Part shown: positions 7,411 through 15,094 of the stretch, one piece after another
Layout of the letters: the number at the start of each line of letters is the position of its first letter
Numbering within the stretch: the stretch's first letter is position 1
NCBI GenBank assembly: GCA_947585115.1
Contig: CANPWW010000022.1
Location: forward strand, 1-32,450
DNA: 32,450 nt
Origin: an uncultured Monoglobus sp.
GTDB lineage: Bacteria > Bacillota > Clostridia > Monoglobales > Monoglobaceae
Direction: 5' to 3'
Translations under genes and position numbers: made by a program
Notes under the pieces: generated by a model
Databases searched by the model: none
Told to the model about the DNA's origin: nothing
What the model saw: the letters and a program-made list of their open reading frames with translations, nothing else

Positions 7411-8835
7411 CTATTTTATCAATTTCCATTGATTAAGCAGCCACAAAATCGGCTCCTCAATACGAATGGGATTAGGCGTTTCCTTAGGTGTCCATAAACC
7501 TGTATCAGGTAATTTTTCAACTCCGCATCCTAAAGATGATACACCAAAGTATCCATAATTTTTGAAATTATTGGTTATTTTCGTGTGAAGCGCCGGATTA
7601 TTAATATGCATAACATTATATATATCAGCGTTAACATTGCTGTACTGGTCATTGTTAAATTTCCCGCCCGGCTCAGCCACAACAGGCTTTCTGATCGAAC
7701 TTGTAGGAGGCAAAACCTGGTCTCCCGTTGGATATTCAAGATTCATCAGCATATCAATTTTCGATATTGCAACTGCTGTACTGATCTCGGAAGGACCGCT
7801 CTTTCCTCCCATATAAGCATTGTATATCGCATCCACAACCATGCCCGGCTGAGCAGATCTCGATCCCGCCAACGAATCGGGAAATACGTTTGCCTGCTTA
7901 AGCAAAGCTTGTATCTGCGGAAATTGTCCGGGGTCAACCAGAATCAATATTCCGTCCGAATTTTTGATAAACGGTCCGTAACGAACAACCCTTTCCGCTT
8001 TTTTAAACACCTCTCCCGCTATGTCATAAAGAACCAGTGTTGTCTTTGTATTGCTGATACTGTTTGTTAAATCGAAATATATAGGTGGCACAAACTCTAT
8101 GACTGTACCAATCGGCAATGGTTCACCCTTTTCGACAACCTTTTCCTCCATAAATTTATATGCTTCATCACTGTACATAACAGAAATGTTATACGGAACC
8201 AATAAATCTCCCAAATTCCGCATTAGCTGAGATAAATACACCGTTTTGCCGGATGATGTTATGCCGATCACTGACATAAACTTAATCTTATTCTTTCCAT
8301 AAGATCTCGGCAAAATATTATGACAATGCGGACATATTTTATGGTCGGTTCTCACTCCCGATCCATCTACTATAGCGGAAAGAAATCCGTCTTCGTCGTA
8401 TTCCTTATTGGTAACCTCGGAACTGTATGCCTCAATAATCGGATATTCGCTGTATTCATCTAACGCATAATTTTCATCACCAACCATTGTGCGCCAAAAG
8501 CTTGAATATGAGACATCTTTTTTTAATGAATATCGCTTCATATTTTCAAGCTGACTAACCAACATCGGATCATGCTCCTGCAAAGCCTCTTTTTCTGCGA
8601 TACGCAGTTCAACTTCATTTATACTCTCTTCGGAAAAAAATGTTTTACTTCTGAAAGCTACCTCCTCATGAGAAAATGTTTTAAAACAAAACGGACACAT
8701 AATATGGTTCCAATGCTCCTTACTGTCCGCATTGTTATCACGCTGGGCTGTCCTATTTTGCGGAGCCGCCTTGCCCGCTTTTTCAGCGCCTTTAGCTTTT
8801 GATTGATCACCAAACAAATTTTCCAAAAATCCCAT
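7411..8835 (-). CDS. Zinc-ribbon TRAFAC-type GTPase
   Basis: A 474-residue protein. Two cysteine pairs, C47/C50 (CPFC) and C168/C171 (CPHC), bracket a helical insert of about 115 residues and probably form one split zinc ribbon. The P-loop GITSSGKT (191-198) follows at once. The switch II/Walker B-like motif is LYDIAGE (D271-x-x-G274), and ISKID (358-361) stands where GTPases have NKxD. Asn is replaced by Ser, so guanine specificity needs checking. No membrane helix is seen, so it is cytosolic. The arrangement matches the double-zinc-ribbon/TRAFAC clade GTPases found beside GAP1 proteins. AGGAGG sits before the ATG, and the gene starts 15 bases after the 213-residue protein. It is probably the regulatory nucleotide switch of the cluster. 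Confidence 0.8.
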   Translation of the reverse strand: MGFLENLFGDQSKAKGAEKAGKAAPQNRTAQRDNNADSKEHWNHIMCPFCFKTFSHEEVAFRSKTFFSEESINEVELRIAEKEALQEHDPMLVSQLENMKRYSLKKDVSYSSFWRTMVGDENYALDEYSEYPIIEAYSSEVTNKEYDEDGFLSAIVDGSGVRTDHKICPHCHNILPRSYGKNKIKFMSVIGITSSGKTVYLSQLMRNLGDLLVPYNISVMYSDEAYKFMEEKVVEKGEPLPIGTVIEFVPPIYFDLTNSISNTKTTLVLYDIAGEVFKKAERVVRYGPFIKNSDGILILVDPGQFPQIQALLKQANVFPDSLAGSRSAQPGMVVDAIYNAYMGGKSGPSEISTAVAISKIDMLMNLEYPTGDQVLPPTSSIRKPVVAEPGGKFNNDQYSNVNADIYNVMHINNPALHTKITNNFKNYGYFGVSSLGCGVEKLPDTGLWTPKETPNPIRIEEPILWLLNQWKLIK

Positions 8836-8850
8836 TGATTCTTCCTCCTG

Positions 8851-9492
8851 CTATTTTTGCTGTACTTTATAAAATTCGCTGTATCTCTGTTCAACGCATA
8901 CCGTAATATTTTGTCCGTTAGTGCTCAATGAAAACGAATCTCGCATCATTTCGGCAGTTATAGGAAAACTGACCGAACAACCTGAAACTTTGTATATTAG
9001 GACACCGGTATCACATTTGGCGGCCGGAAATCTGATTTCCTTCTTTTCGGAACCAAATCCAAACAAGCCGCGTTTTGTCGTCATAGTGTAGTTAATCACT
9101 ATCGGGATAAACACTGTGTTGCCGGTATAATTCCCACATTTGTATAACACGGTATTATTCTTAACGGTTTCATAAGGATATACGGATATCTTCTGCGGCC
9201 TGACAACAAACTGCTTATAGCAGTGCATCGAACCGGCGGCAGTGTACATATCGTACGGTAGCAATATTGATTGGTAACTCTTTACATCCTTTCGCAATTC
9301 CGAAATTGAACGCGCACTCTCAGCCATCTCCCAAAACTGATCCTCACCGTTTTCGATAGCATCACTGATAACCACAATAAACCCGTCATATTTGGGAGAA
9401 TTCCATTTTATATTCCTGTCGCTTAAATTAATCGTCGATACGCTTATGTTCTTGACAGCCTTATCTTCACCGCTCTCTTGAATAATAAGCAT
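8851..9492 (-). CDS. Unrecognised 213-residue protein between tubulin partner and GTPase
   Basis: I do not recognise this family. The protein has no signal peptide or membrane helix and appears mixed at the N-terminus (NSPKYDGFIVVISDAIENG, residues 31-49). The second half is mostly beta-strand, with short aromatic strands such as NTVFIPIVINYTMTT and TGVLIYKVSG. A loop around residue 148 (KRGLFGFGSEKKEI) is basic and Gly-rich. AGGAGG lies seven bases before the ATG. The start is only three bases after the stop of the 629-residue gene, so translational coupling is likely. It is probably a small cytosolic adaptor of the tubulin/GTPase system. Confidence 0.65.
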   Translation of the reverse strand: MLIIQESGEDKAVKNISVSTINLSDRNIKWNSPKYDGFIVVISDAIENGEDQFWEMAESARSISELRKDVKSYQSILLPYDMYTAAGSMHCYKQFVVRPQKISVYPYETVKNNTVLYKCGNYTGNTVFIPIVINYTMTTKRGLFGFGSEKKEIRFPAAKCDTGVLIYKVSGCSVSFPITAEMMRDSFSLSTNGQNITVCVEQRYSEFYKVQQK

Positions 9493-9495
9493 TTT

Positions 9496-11385
9496 CTATT
9501 CCTCCTCGCCTAAATTAAACACACTCTGCAGATTTTTTATCTTATATATGATGATATTTTCAACGCGATCACTACGCTCAGAATCAAAAACATTCTGAGA
9601 ATTATTTTGCATCAGCTTTTGAACAAACTCAGCGTTTGGATTTCCCAAGTACACTTGGCAAACCGACTCGCAGTCAAAATCATTAATCATAGTCAAGCGG
9701 CGACTATTCTCAATATTATTATCAAGCGCTTTGTGTATCATATCGTTACGATGGAGGAAATTTCCGCTTGTTCCCTGCAGCCTGGTCGAAAGCTCATTTT
9801 CAAAATCCATCGTATAGACGCTCAGATTTTTGACAAGGCTCTCAAATAACCGCATTAAGCCGTCAAGCAAGCCGCGCTCATCAAGACGAACATTCATTAA
9901 TTGCCTGAATTCTTTTCTGTTATACTCGTCAGAGTTAATCCAATCCCTAACCAAATCTCTATAATAATCATCGACGCTCTCGTACAACGCCTTATTGATT
10001 GTAACTGCCGCTCTGGGCATATTATTTTCCAATTTTATTATAATTTTTTCAAATCGTTCGGCCTTTTTATACAAATCGTCAAGCACTCTGATATATAAAT
10101 TTCTTGCAAGCGTCAAATATTTATTTCTTAGTACGCTGCGTCCGTATTCTGCCGTTACACCATATAAATTGCTTCCGCTGGCAGAATTAACCTCAACTCC
10201 GCCGGTGACATTACGCGCAATATTGGTTTTAAATACCTCGATCATTTCTTTATAATTAAACTTTTTAATAAGATAATTATTCAATTCATCTTCAAAAGAA
10301 TTATCACCAATAATTTGGTTTAACGGTCTCTCATAATTTAATTTGTAAAATTCGCTCCATTGCCCATTTGTATATTCGTTAAGCACAGCATCATTTACCG
10401 ACGTTCGTCCGTGGGTGCTTTTTGAAACAGACGGATTCCACGCCATGTATTCAATCTGGGACGAATTAGGCAAAACATTCAAAAAATGGTTGCGAAAATA
10501 ATCCTCAAAAAAAGTAAAATTACTTGATGTAAATTCAAGGTCAATATTTTTATTTATGCTGCAATCAAGAATTTCACGCAGAATGCCGATATATGTTGCG
10601 GTGGCGATTTCTCTGCACGGTTTTCCAACCAGTTGATATGCGACTGTGTTGATCCTTCTGGATTCGTTAAGGTCATAATACCACGCTCCAACACTTCCAT
10701 CAGTTTTGCAATTGTTTTTAAGTACAATAATACTTCCGACCAGATTATAGTTTTCAATTATTCGCTGCTCGGATAATATATGTCCGCTTTTCAAAAAATT
10801 ACTCACGAGATACAGCTGTCGAACATTCTCTTGCTCAACAAAAAAGTCAAAATCGGCATTAAACCGCATGATAAACTTTTCGGTGTCTTTCTGCTTATTC
10901 TGGTTTGATTGGTTAATAAGCAGATACAACGCCTTCCAGATCGTTATACCTACTAAACCGGATTTGATTTCCGATATTCTCTTCAATATATCGTATAAAA
11001 TCGGCTCGTCCCCGGTTGCAACGCACTCGATATTGATTTTTTGCATATCAAGAAAAACATCCATAGTATTTAGCAACCGCTCGCGAATACAAAAATCTAC
11101 AACATCCTCCAGAGTTCCGCTGAACTCGTCAAACTCCAGCTTTTTATTTGCGCAAAGAACCGCTTTGTTGCCATCACCTGACATGACATGAATTTTGGGG
11201 ATATACTCACTGTTTAACCAACTGTTATGCAGTGGGTTTTCAATATACTTGGAGGCTTCAAACGCTTCATCTCCGATATATATGATCATAACCGGAGACT
11301 TTGCCATATTGCCGTTTCCCACAAGATCCCATTTTTTCTCAATCAATTCGGAAGATTGGGTCAAAAGCGCCTTAATCGAGTCCAT
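9496..11385 (-). CDS. Unrecognised 629-residue cytosolic protein downstream of the tubulin-like gene
   Basis: No domain is recognisable. There is no signal peptide and no membrane helix. The N-terminal 60 residues contain a strand-turn (KSPVMIIYIGDEAF) that could open an alpha/beta fold. The centre (about 160-330) is mixed alpha/beta. From about residue 380 it becomes long, charged helix (RNKYLTLARNLYIRVLDDLY; KKAERFEKIIIKLENN), suggesting coiled-coil or helical-bundle character. GGAGG precedes the ATG at 11385. The gene follows the tubulin-like gene after 85 bases containing a strong stem-loop and is tightly joined to the 213-residue gene. Position suggests a binding partner of the tubulin-like protein; nothing in the sequence shows an enzymatic activity. 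Confidence 0.65.
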   Translation of the reverse strand: MDSIKALLTQSSELIEKKWDLVGNGNMAKSPVMIIYIGDEAFEASKYIENPLHNSWLNSEYIPKIHVMSGDGNKAVLCANKKLEFDEFSGTLEDVVDFCIRERLLNTMDVFLDMQKINIECVATGDEPILYDILKRISEIKSGLVGITIWKALYLLINQSNQNKQKDTEKFIMRFNADFDFFVEQENVRQLYLVSNFLKSGHILSEQRIIENYNLVGSIIVLKNNCKTDGSVGAWYYDLNESRRINTVAYQLVGKPCREIATATYIGILREILDCSINKNIDLEFTSSNFTFFEDYFRNHFLNVLPNSSQIEYMAWNPSVSKSTHGRTSVNDAVLNEYTNGQWSEFYKLNYERPLNQIIGDNSFEDELNNYLIKKFNYKEMIEVFKTNIARNVTGGVEVNSASGSNLYGVTAEYGRSVLRNKYLTLARNLYIRVLDDLYKKAERFEKIIIKLENNMPRAAVTINKALYESVDDYYRDLVRDWINSDEYNRKEFRQLMNVRLDERGLLDGLMRLFESLVKNLSVYTMDFENELSTRLQGTSGNFLHRNDMIHKALDNNIENSRRLTMINDFDCESVCQVYLGNPNAEFVQKLMQNNSQNVFDSERSDRVENIIIYKIKNLQSVFNLGEEE

Positions 11386-11426
11386 AACTACTCCTCCATA
11401 TTCATTATATTATCGAAAATCATACC

Positions 11427-11458
11427 CGCAAGGTATTCGAAATCCCGAATACCTTGCG
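11427..11458 (-). other. Intercistronic 13-bp stem-loop
   Basis: Bases 11427-11439 pair perfectly with 11446-11458 across a six-base loop. There is no T-tract on the minus strand (GGGTATGATTTTCG follows), so this is not a classical terminator. Its place, 13 bases past the tubulin-like stop codon and 42 bases before the next start, fits an mRNA processing or 3'-end protection element that could make the tubulin-like mRNA more abundant than the downstream part. Confidence 0.6.
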
Positions 11459-11470
11459 ATTAAATAAATA

Positions 11471-14400
11471 CTACTCGTTATCATGGATAAACTTTTTGAG
11501 GCCTTCATAGAAATCTATGACAAAATTTTCGGCTTCCTCAGCGGATTCATTAAACGTTCTGGCCGCGTCTCTGTACTCTTTCACCCTGTCCTTGTCAAAA
11601 TACTCAAGAAGGCTGTTTGCATTATCAAAAACTTCGTCCGAAATTTCGCCGTTTAATATAGCCTTTGTCTTTTCAAAGATTTCCTCACGCATAGTGCTAT
11701 CCGGCATTAAAGCATATTCCAGCGCAGCCTGATAAACAGGAACTTCATCAAAATCCTTGCCAACGTCGGTAAATACCTTTTGCTCGTCAATATCGCCCTT
11801 GCCTTTGTAATCATAGACATACTTGGTCCTGTTTCTTCTGATAACACCGGCGTAAACTGCCTGTCTGAACTGCTTAATATACTTCACCTTGGCCCCGGTA
11901 TAATTACTTTTTAATGCTGCAATCTCTCCGCACAATCTGTCATACTTATCCCTCAGATCAAACAACGCGCTGTATATCACAGGATATTTTACTATCACAT
12001 CTATAACCGCATCGTTCATGGAATTAGAAACTACTCCTGAAGGTATCTTTATGTCAACGCCGTCTTTGGATGTGTCGATAAAGTTCGACTTTAAGTCTTC
12101 CAGTTTTGCGATCGCATCTGCGAGATCTTCGGACGATCTTTCCGTGGCTTTCTTAATCTCGTCATAATCAATGTCCACGGCAGCGGGTATAACATACTCC
12201 GGAGCACTATCATCTCCCTTGTTTATTATAAGATTATTCTCTTTTAAGAAAGCAAAATCAGCCTTTACTCTGTCTATCCTCTTTCTGTCGGGTCTTGACG
12301 CTTCATAATTATCAATCACATATGTTGCCGGCATCGGTGACGATAAAATCTTTCTCCAATTATTTTCACCTTTTTCATATAAGTGCACACCACGCGTTCT
12401 GCTCCCGCAATATGTTGTTTCCATCTGACGCAGGGGTTGATATGAGAACACAGGAATACCGGTATAGAACCACATCAATGAAATTCTGTCTTTCACATCG
12501 GTTTTTCTGATCGTTACCTTAATATTATTCTTGTTAGCGTATGTTTGAGCCGCCATCTCCAAAAGCGTCTCGTCCCTTGGTATTGACAATACACGCTGAA
12601 TAGGCGACTGCGTCTGCACATCAAAGGCCGTCTTATCCGCATAAAATGCCGGAGTCGCGTTATCCACCAGACCCTTTCCGATAACATCCTCAGAAATCGA
12701 GTTTACCAGCGAATTTCCATCAGAATTGAACTTGTTCCTCAAATAAGTTATCATACTCTTGTCTATCGCATCTTTATACCGCATCTTTACAAATTCCGAT
12801 ACTATATTTACGATTGGGATCTCCTCCGCCATTAACCATTTTTCTATATTCTTTGGTTCAAGCATCATTGTCATAAAGTCGGTCATAGCCTGCTTTGCCG
12901 AAAGGCGTCCGTTCTGATCCTTTGTAAGACCCTTCTTCAATTCCTCGTCAAGCGTATCCTGAATTCCCTCAAGCTCAACCATGTTCCAAAGATATTGCCT
13001 TCCGGCACCTTTATGAAATCCGGCTTTAAACAGATTATCATTTTCTCCAAACGTTTCCTTGAGATTAGTCAGCACCGTTGTGAGCGGCATAAAGAAATCC
13101 TGATACAGACGGCTCAGCTTAGTTCTTACATTAGTGAGCAAATCTTCCATGGTCCGCAGCTTTTCCAGGTTATGCTGATGACGCACATAATTCATTTGCT
13201 CGCTCATATATTTCTTTTTTCTGGTATTCAACATCGGATTTATCGAGCCGGTGTGCAGGAACTCAGACTTAGCTTTTTCAAGCTCATCATGTCTTAACTG
13301 CTCCTGCTGCACCTCGGTGCTTACCCTCTCTCTTACCTCTTTAAGCAGACCCTCAAGGCAATTGTCAAAAGCAAATCTGTCATTATGTTTGAGAACAGCC
13401 GCCGCGTAATACGGGCCTTTATCGCTGTCTGTTACATACGAAAGCAGAGTCTTGTACACCTTGCCGATTATCGAATCAGGAACGTTTGAAACTTCCCACA
13501 TTCCGGGGTTAAGATCTCTGGACAAACGCTCATACGCTTCTTTCAGCTTGCCGCTTGCAACATCCAGCCAGTTGTTGGTCCTGCTAACCATCGGTGCGTT
13601 GCCCGCCTGTAAATCCTTGGCTGATATATCGGGCAAAGTCAGCGCGGGGATCTCTTTGGTCAAGGCTTTTTCAAGATCCATATATGTGATTTCCGTTATT
13701 TCGGCAAACTGGCGCACAGCGGGCTCATTCGGCAGCTTATCGTAATAATCAAAATATTTAAATAGACCGGTGCCCAAATATGTGGCAATTTCTCTGTAGG
13801 GTATAATCGCGCTTGAAGCTCCCATTACATCGTAGCAGTACTCAGCGCCGTGCTTTTTATTTACCTTTCCTCTCAGCGTAAGCAGATTAGAGATAAGGCC
13901 CGCCATAGTAAGTTCGTTTACCGCTTTTTGATCGGCGGCTTTGCCGGCATCAAATTTGGCAATATAATTTAGCAGGTACTCACTAAGCGCGTGCATAACA
14001 TAGTTAAATGAGTTTTCGGGTATAGTTCCGTCTATATCCGTTGTCGACAGCAGATAACATTCATTAACGGGCGGCATATCAGTATCAACCACAAACCCGT
14101 CATAGTCCTGTTTAAACCTACCATCGCCATCCTTTAAGTTCATAAGATAGTCCAGTTCCTTCAAGGCCGCGTACCCGTTTTCCTGAATATAACTTTTATG
14201 CGCTTCATCGTTTGGGAAACCGGGCGAGCTTAAATTAACATCGGGCAGGAAAAAGAATCCCGTAATGTTTGCTGGTGAAAGCTTGCCAATATCGCTTAGA
14301 GCCTGCTGCACAATATAGCATGTGTCGATAAAGCAGCCGCTGCCTGTTCCGCCGGATATACCCGCAAATATATGTATATATAAACTCGGCTCTTTAATTC

Positions 14401-14902
14401 CGACCAAAGCGGAATTGACCATTTGCTCAATTCTGTTTTTCAGTGCCACCGCTTTTTTTACAATAAGAAATCTTCCTATTTCTCTGACACCGCAAGCGCC
14501 GTCTTTTGCGGTTTCAACTTTAATATTATCGTGATCAAACCATTGCAGTGAAGAATCATTGTCTAATGTAGATTTATTATTAAGAAGATCGACTATATTG
14601 GATACGCCGATTCCAAAGAATTCCGACTTTTCAATATTATAGCCGGAACCGCTGCGGCTTGAATTATCAGAATCAATAGCCAAAAATCTTATTCTGTTAT
14701 ATATCGGGTCCTGATTTTCCTGTTCTCCGTTATCGGGGATCAAACGAGTATAAACCGCCTCTTTAAATGTTCTGAGAGCGGTTATTCCTGTTCCGCCGAT
14801 ACCGATGGCTATTGTTACAGAGTTCTCATCCTGCATGGCTTTTTCCATATCCGACACAATTCCACCGTAAGAGCCATTAGTTACTAACGATTTGTAAATC
14901 AT
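11471..14902 (-). CDS. Large tubulin/FtsZ-like GTP-binding protein (Tubulin_2 type)
   Basis: A 1143-residue protein whose N-terminal ~400 residues carry tubulin-superfamily marks: VTIAIGIGGTGITALRTF (T1-type glycine loop, 29-46), FLAIDSD (73-79), and FAGISGGTGSGCF (179-191), which contains the tubulin signature in GGTGSG form (184-189). The rest is three times longer than FtsZ and largely helical, with charged heptad-like stretches (about 520-620) and no membrane helix. This fits the large bacterial tubulin-like group (Pfam Tubulin_2), found in multi-gene clusters rather than in division. It should bind GTP and may polymerise; that is inference. GGAG sits eight bases before the ATG. About 190 bases separate it from the VWA gene, with a weak possible internal promoter (TTGTGT, 17 bases, AATATA). 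It is likely the central element of the cluster. Confidence 0.8.
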   Translation of the reverse strand: MIYKSLVTNGSYGGIVSDMEKAMQDENSVTIAIGIGGTGITALRTFKEAVYTRLIPDNGEQENQDPIYNRIRFLAIDSDNSSRSGSGYNIEKSEFFGIGVSNIVDLLNNKSTLDNDSSLQWFDHDNIKVETAKDGACGVREIGRFLIVKKAVALKNRIEQMVNSALVGIKEPSLYIHIFAGISGGTGSGCFIDTCYIVQQALSDIGKLSPANITGFFFLPDVNLSSPGFPNDEAHKSYIQENGYAALKELDYLMNLKDGDGRFKQDYDGFVVDTDMPPVNECYLLSTTDIDGTIPENSFNYVMHALSEYLLNYIAKFDAGKAADQKAVNELTMAGLISNLLTLRGKVNKKHGAEYCYDVMGASSAIIPYREIATYLGTGLFKYFDYYDKLPNEPAVRQFAEITEITYMDLEKALTKEIPALTLPDISAKDLQAGNAPMVSRTNNWLDVASGKLKEAYERLSRDLNPGMWEVSNVPDSIIGKVYKTLLSYVTDSDKGPYYAAAVLKHNDRFAFDNCLEGLLKEVRERVSTEVQQEQLRHDELEKAKSEFLHTGSINPMLNTRKKKYMSEQMNYVRHQHNLEKLRTMEDLLTNVRTKLSRLYQDFFMPLTTVLTNLKETFGENDNLFKAGFHKGAGRQYLWNMVELEGIQDTLDEELKKGLTKDQNGRLSAKQAMTDFMTMMLEPKNIEKWLMAEEIPIVNIVSEFVKMRYKDAIDKSMITYLRNKFNSDGNSLVNSISEDVIGKGLVDNATPAFYADKTAFDVQTQSPIQRVLSIPRDETLLEMAAQTYANKNNIKVTIRKTDVKDRISLMWFYTGIPVFSYQPLRQMETTYCGSRTRGVHLYEKGENNWRKILSSPMPATYVIDNYEASRPDRKRIDRVKADFAFLKENNLIINKGDDSAPEYVIPAAVDIDYDEIKKATERSSEDLADAIAKLEDLKSNFIDTSKDGVDIKIPSGVVSNSMNDAVIDVIVKYPVIYSALFDLRDKYDRLCGEIAALKSNYTGAKVKYIKQFRQAVYAGVIRRNRTKYVYDYKGKGDIDEQKVFTDVGKDFDEVPVYQAALEYALMPDSTMREEIFEKTKAILNGEISDEVFDNANSLLEYFDKDRVKEYRDAARTFNESAEEAENFVIDFYEGLKKFIHDNE

Positions 14903-15094
14903 ATTCTAATCTCCAATCTTTTAAATATATTTTTAAGTTTAATTATTTACACAATATGAACGATCTCACATCTCCGCCTTTAAGACTGTCTAAACGAACT
15001 AAAATCAATCTTGAAAAAGTCCACACAGCCTGTTATATCTTCGCTTCAAATCAAACAACACGCTGTATAGCAACGGATCTGTTGAACCAATATA

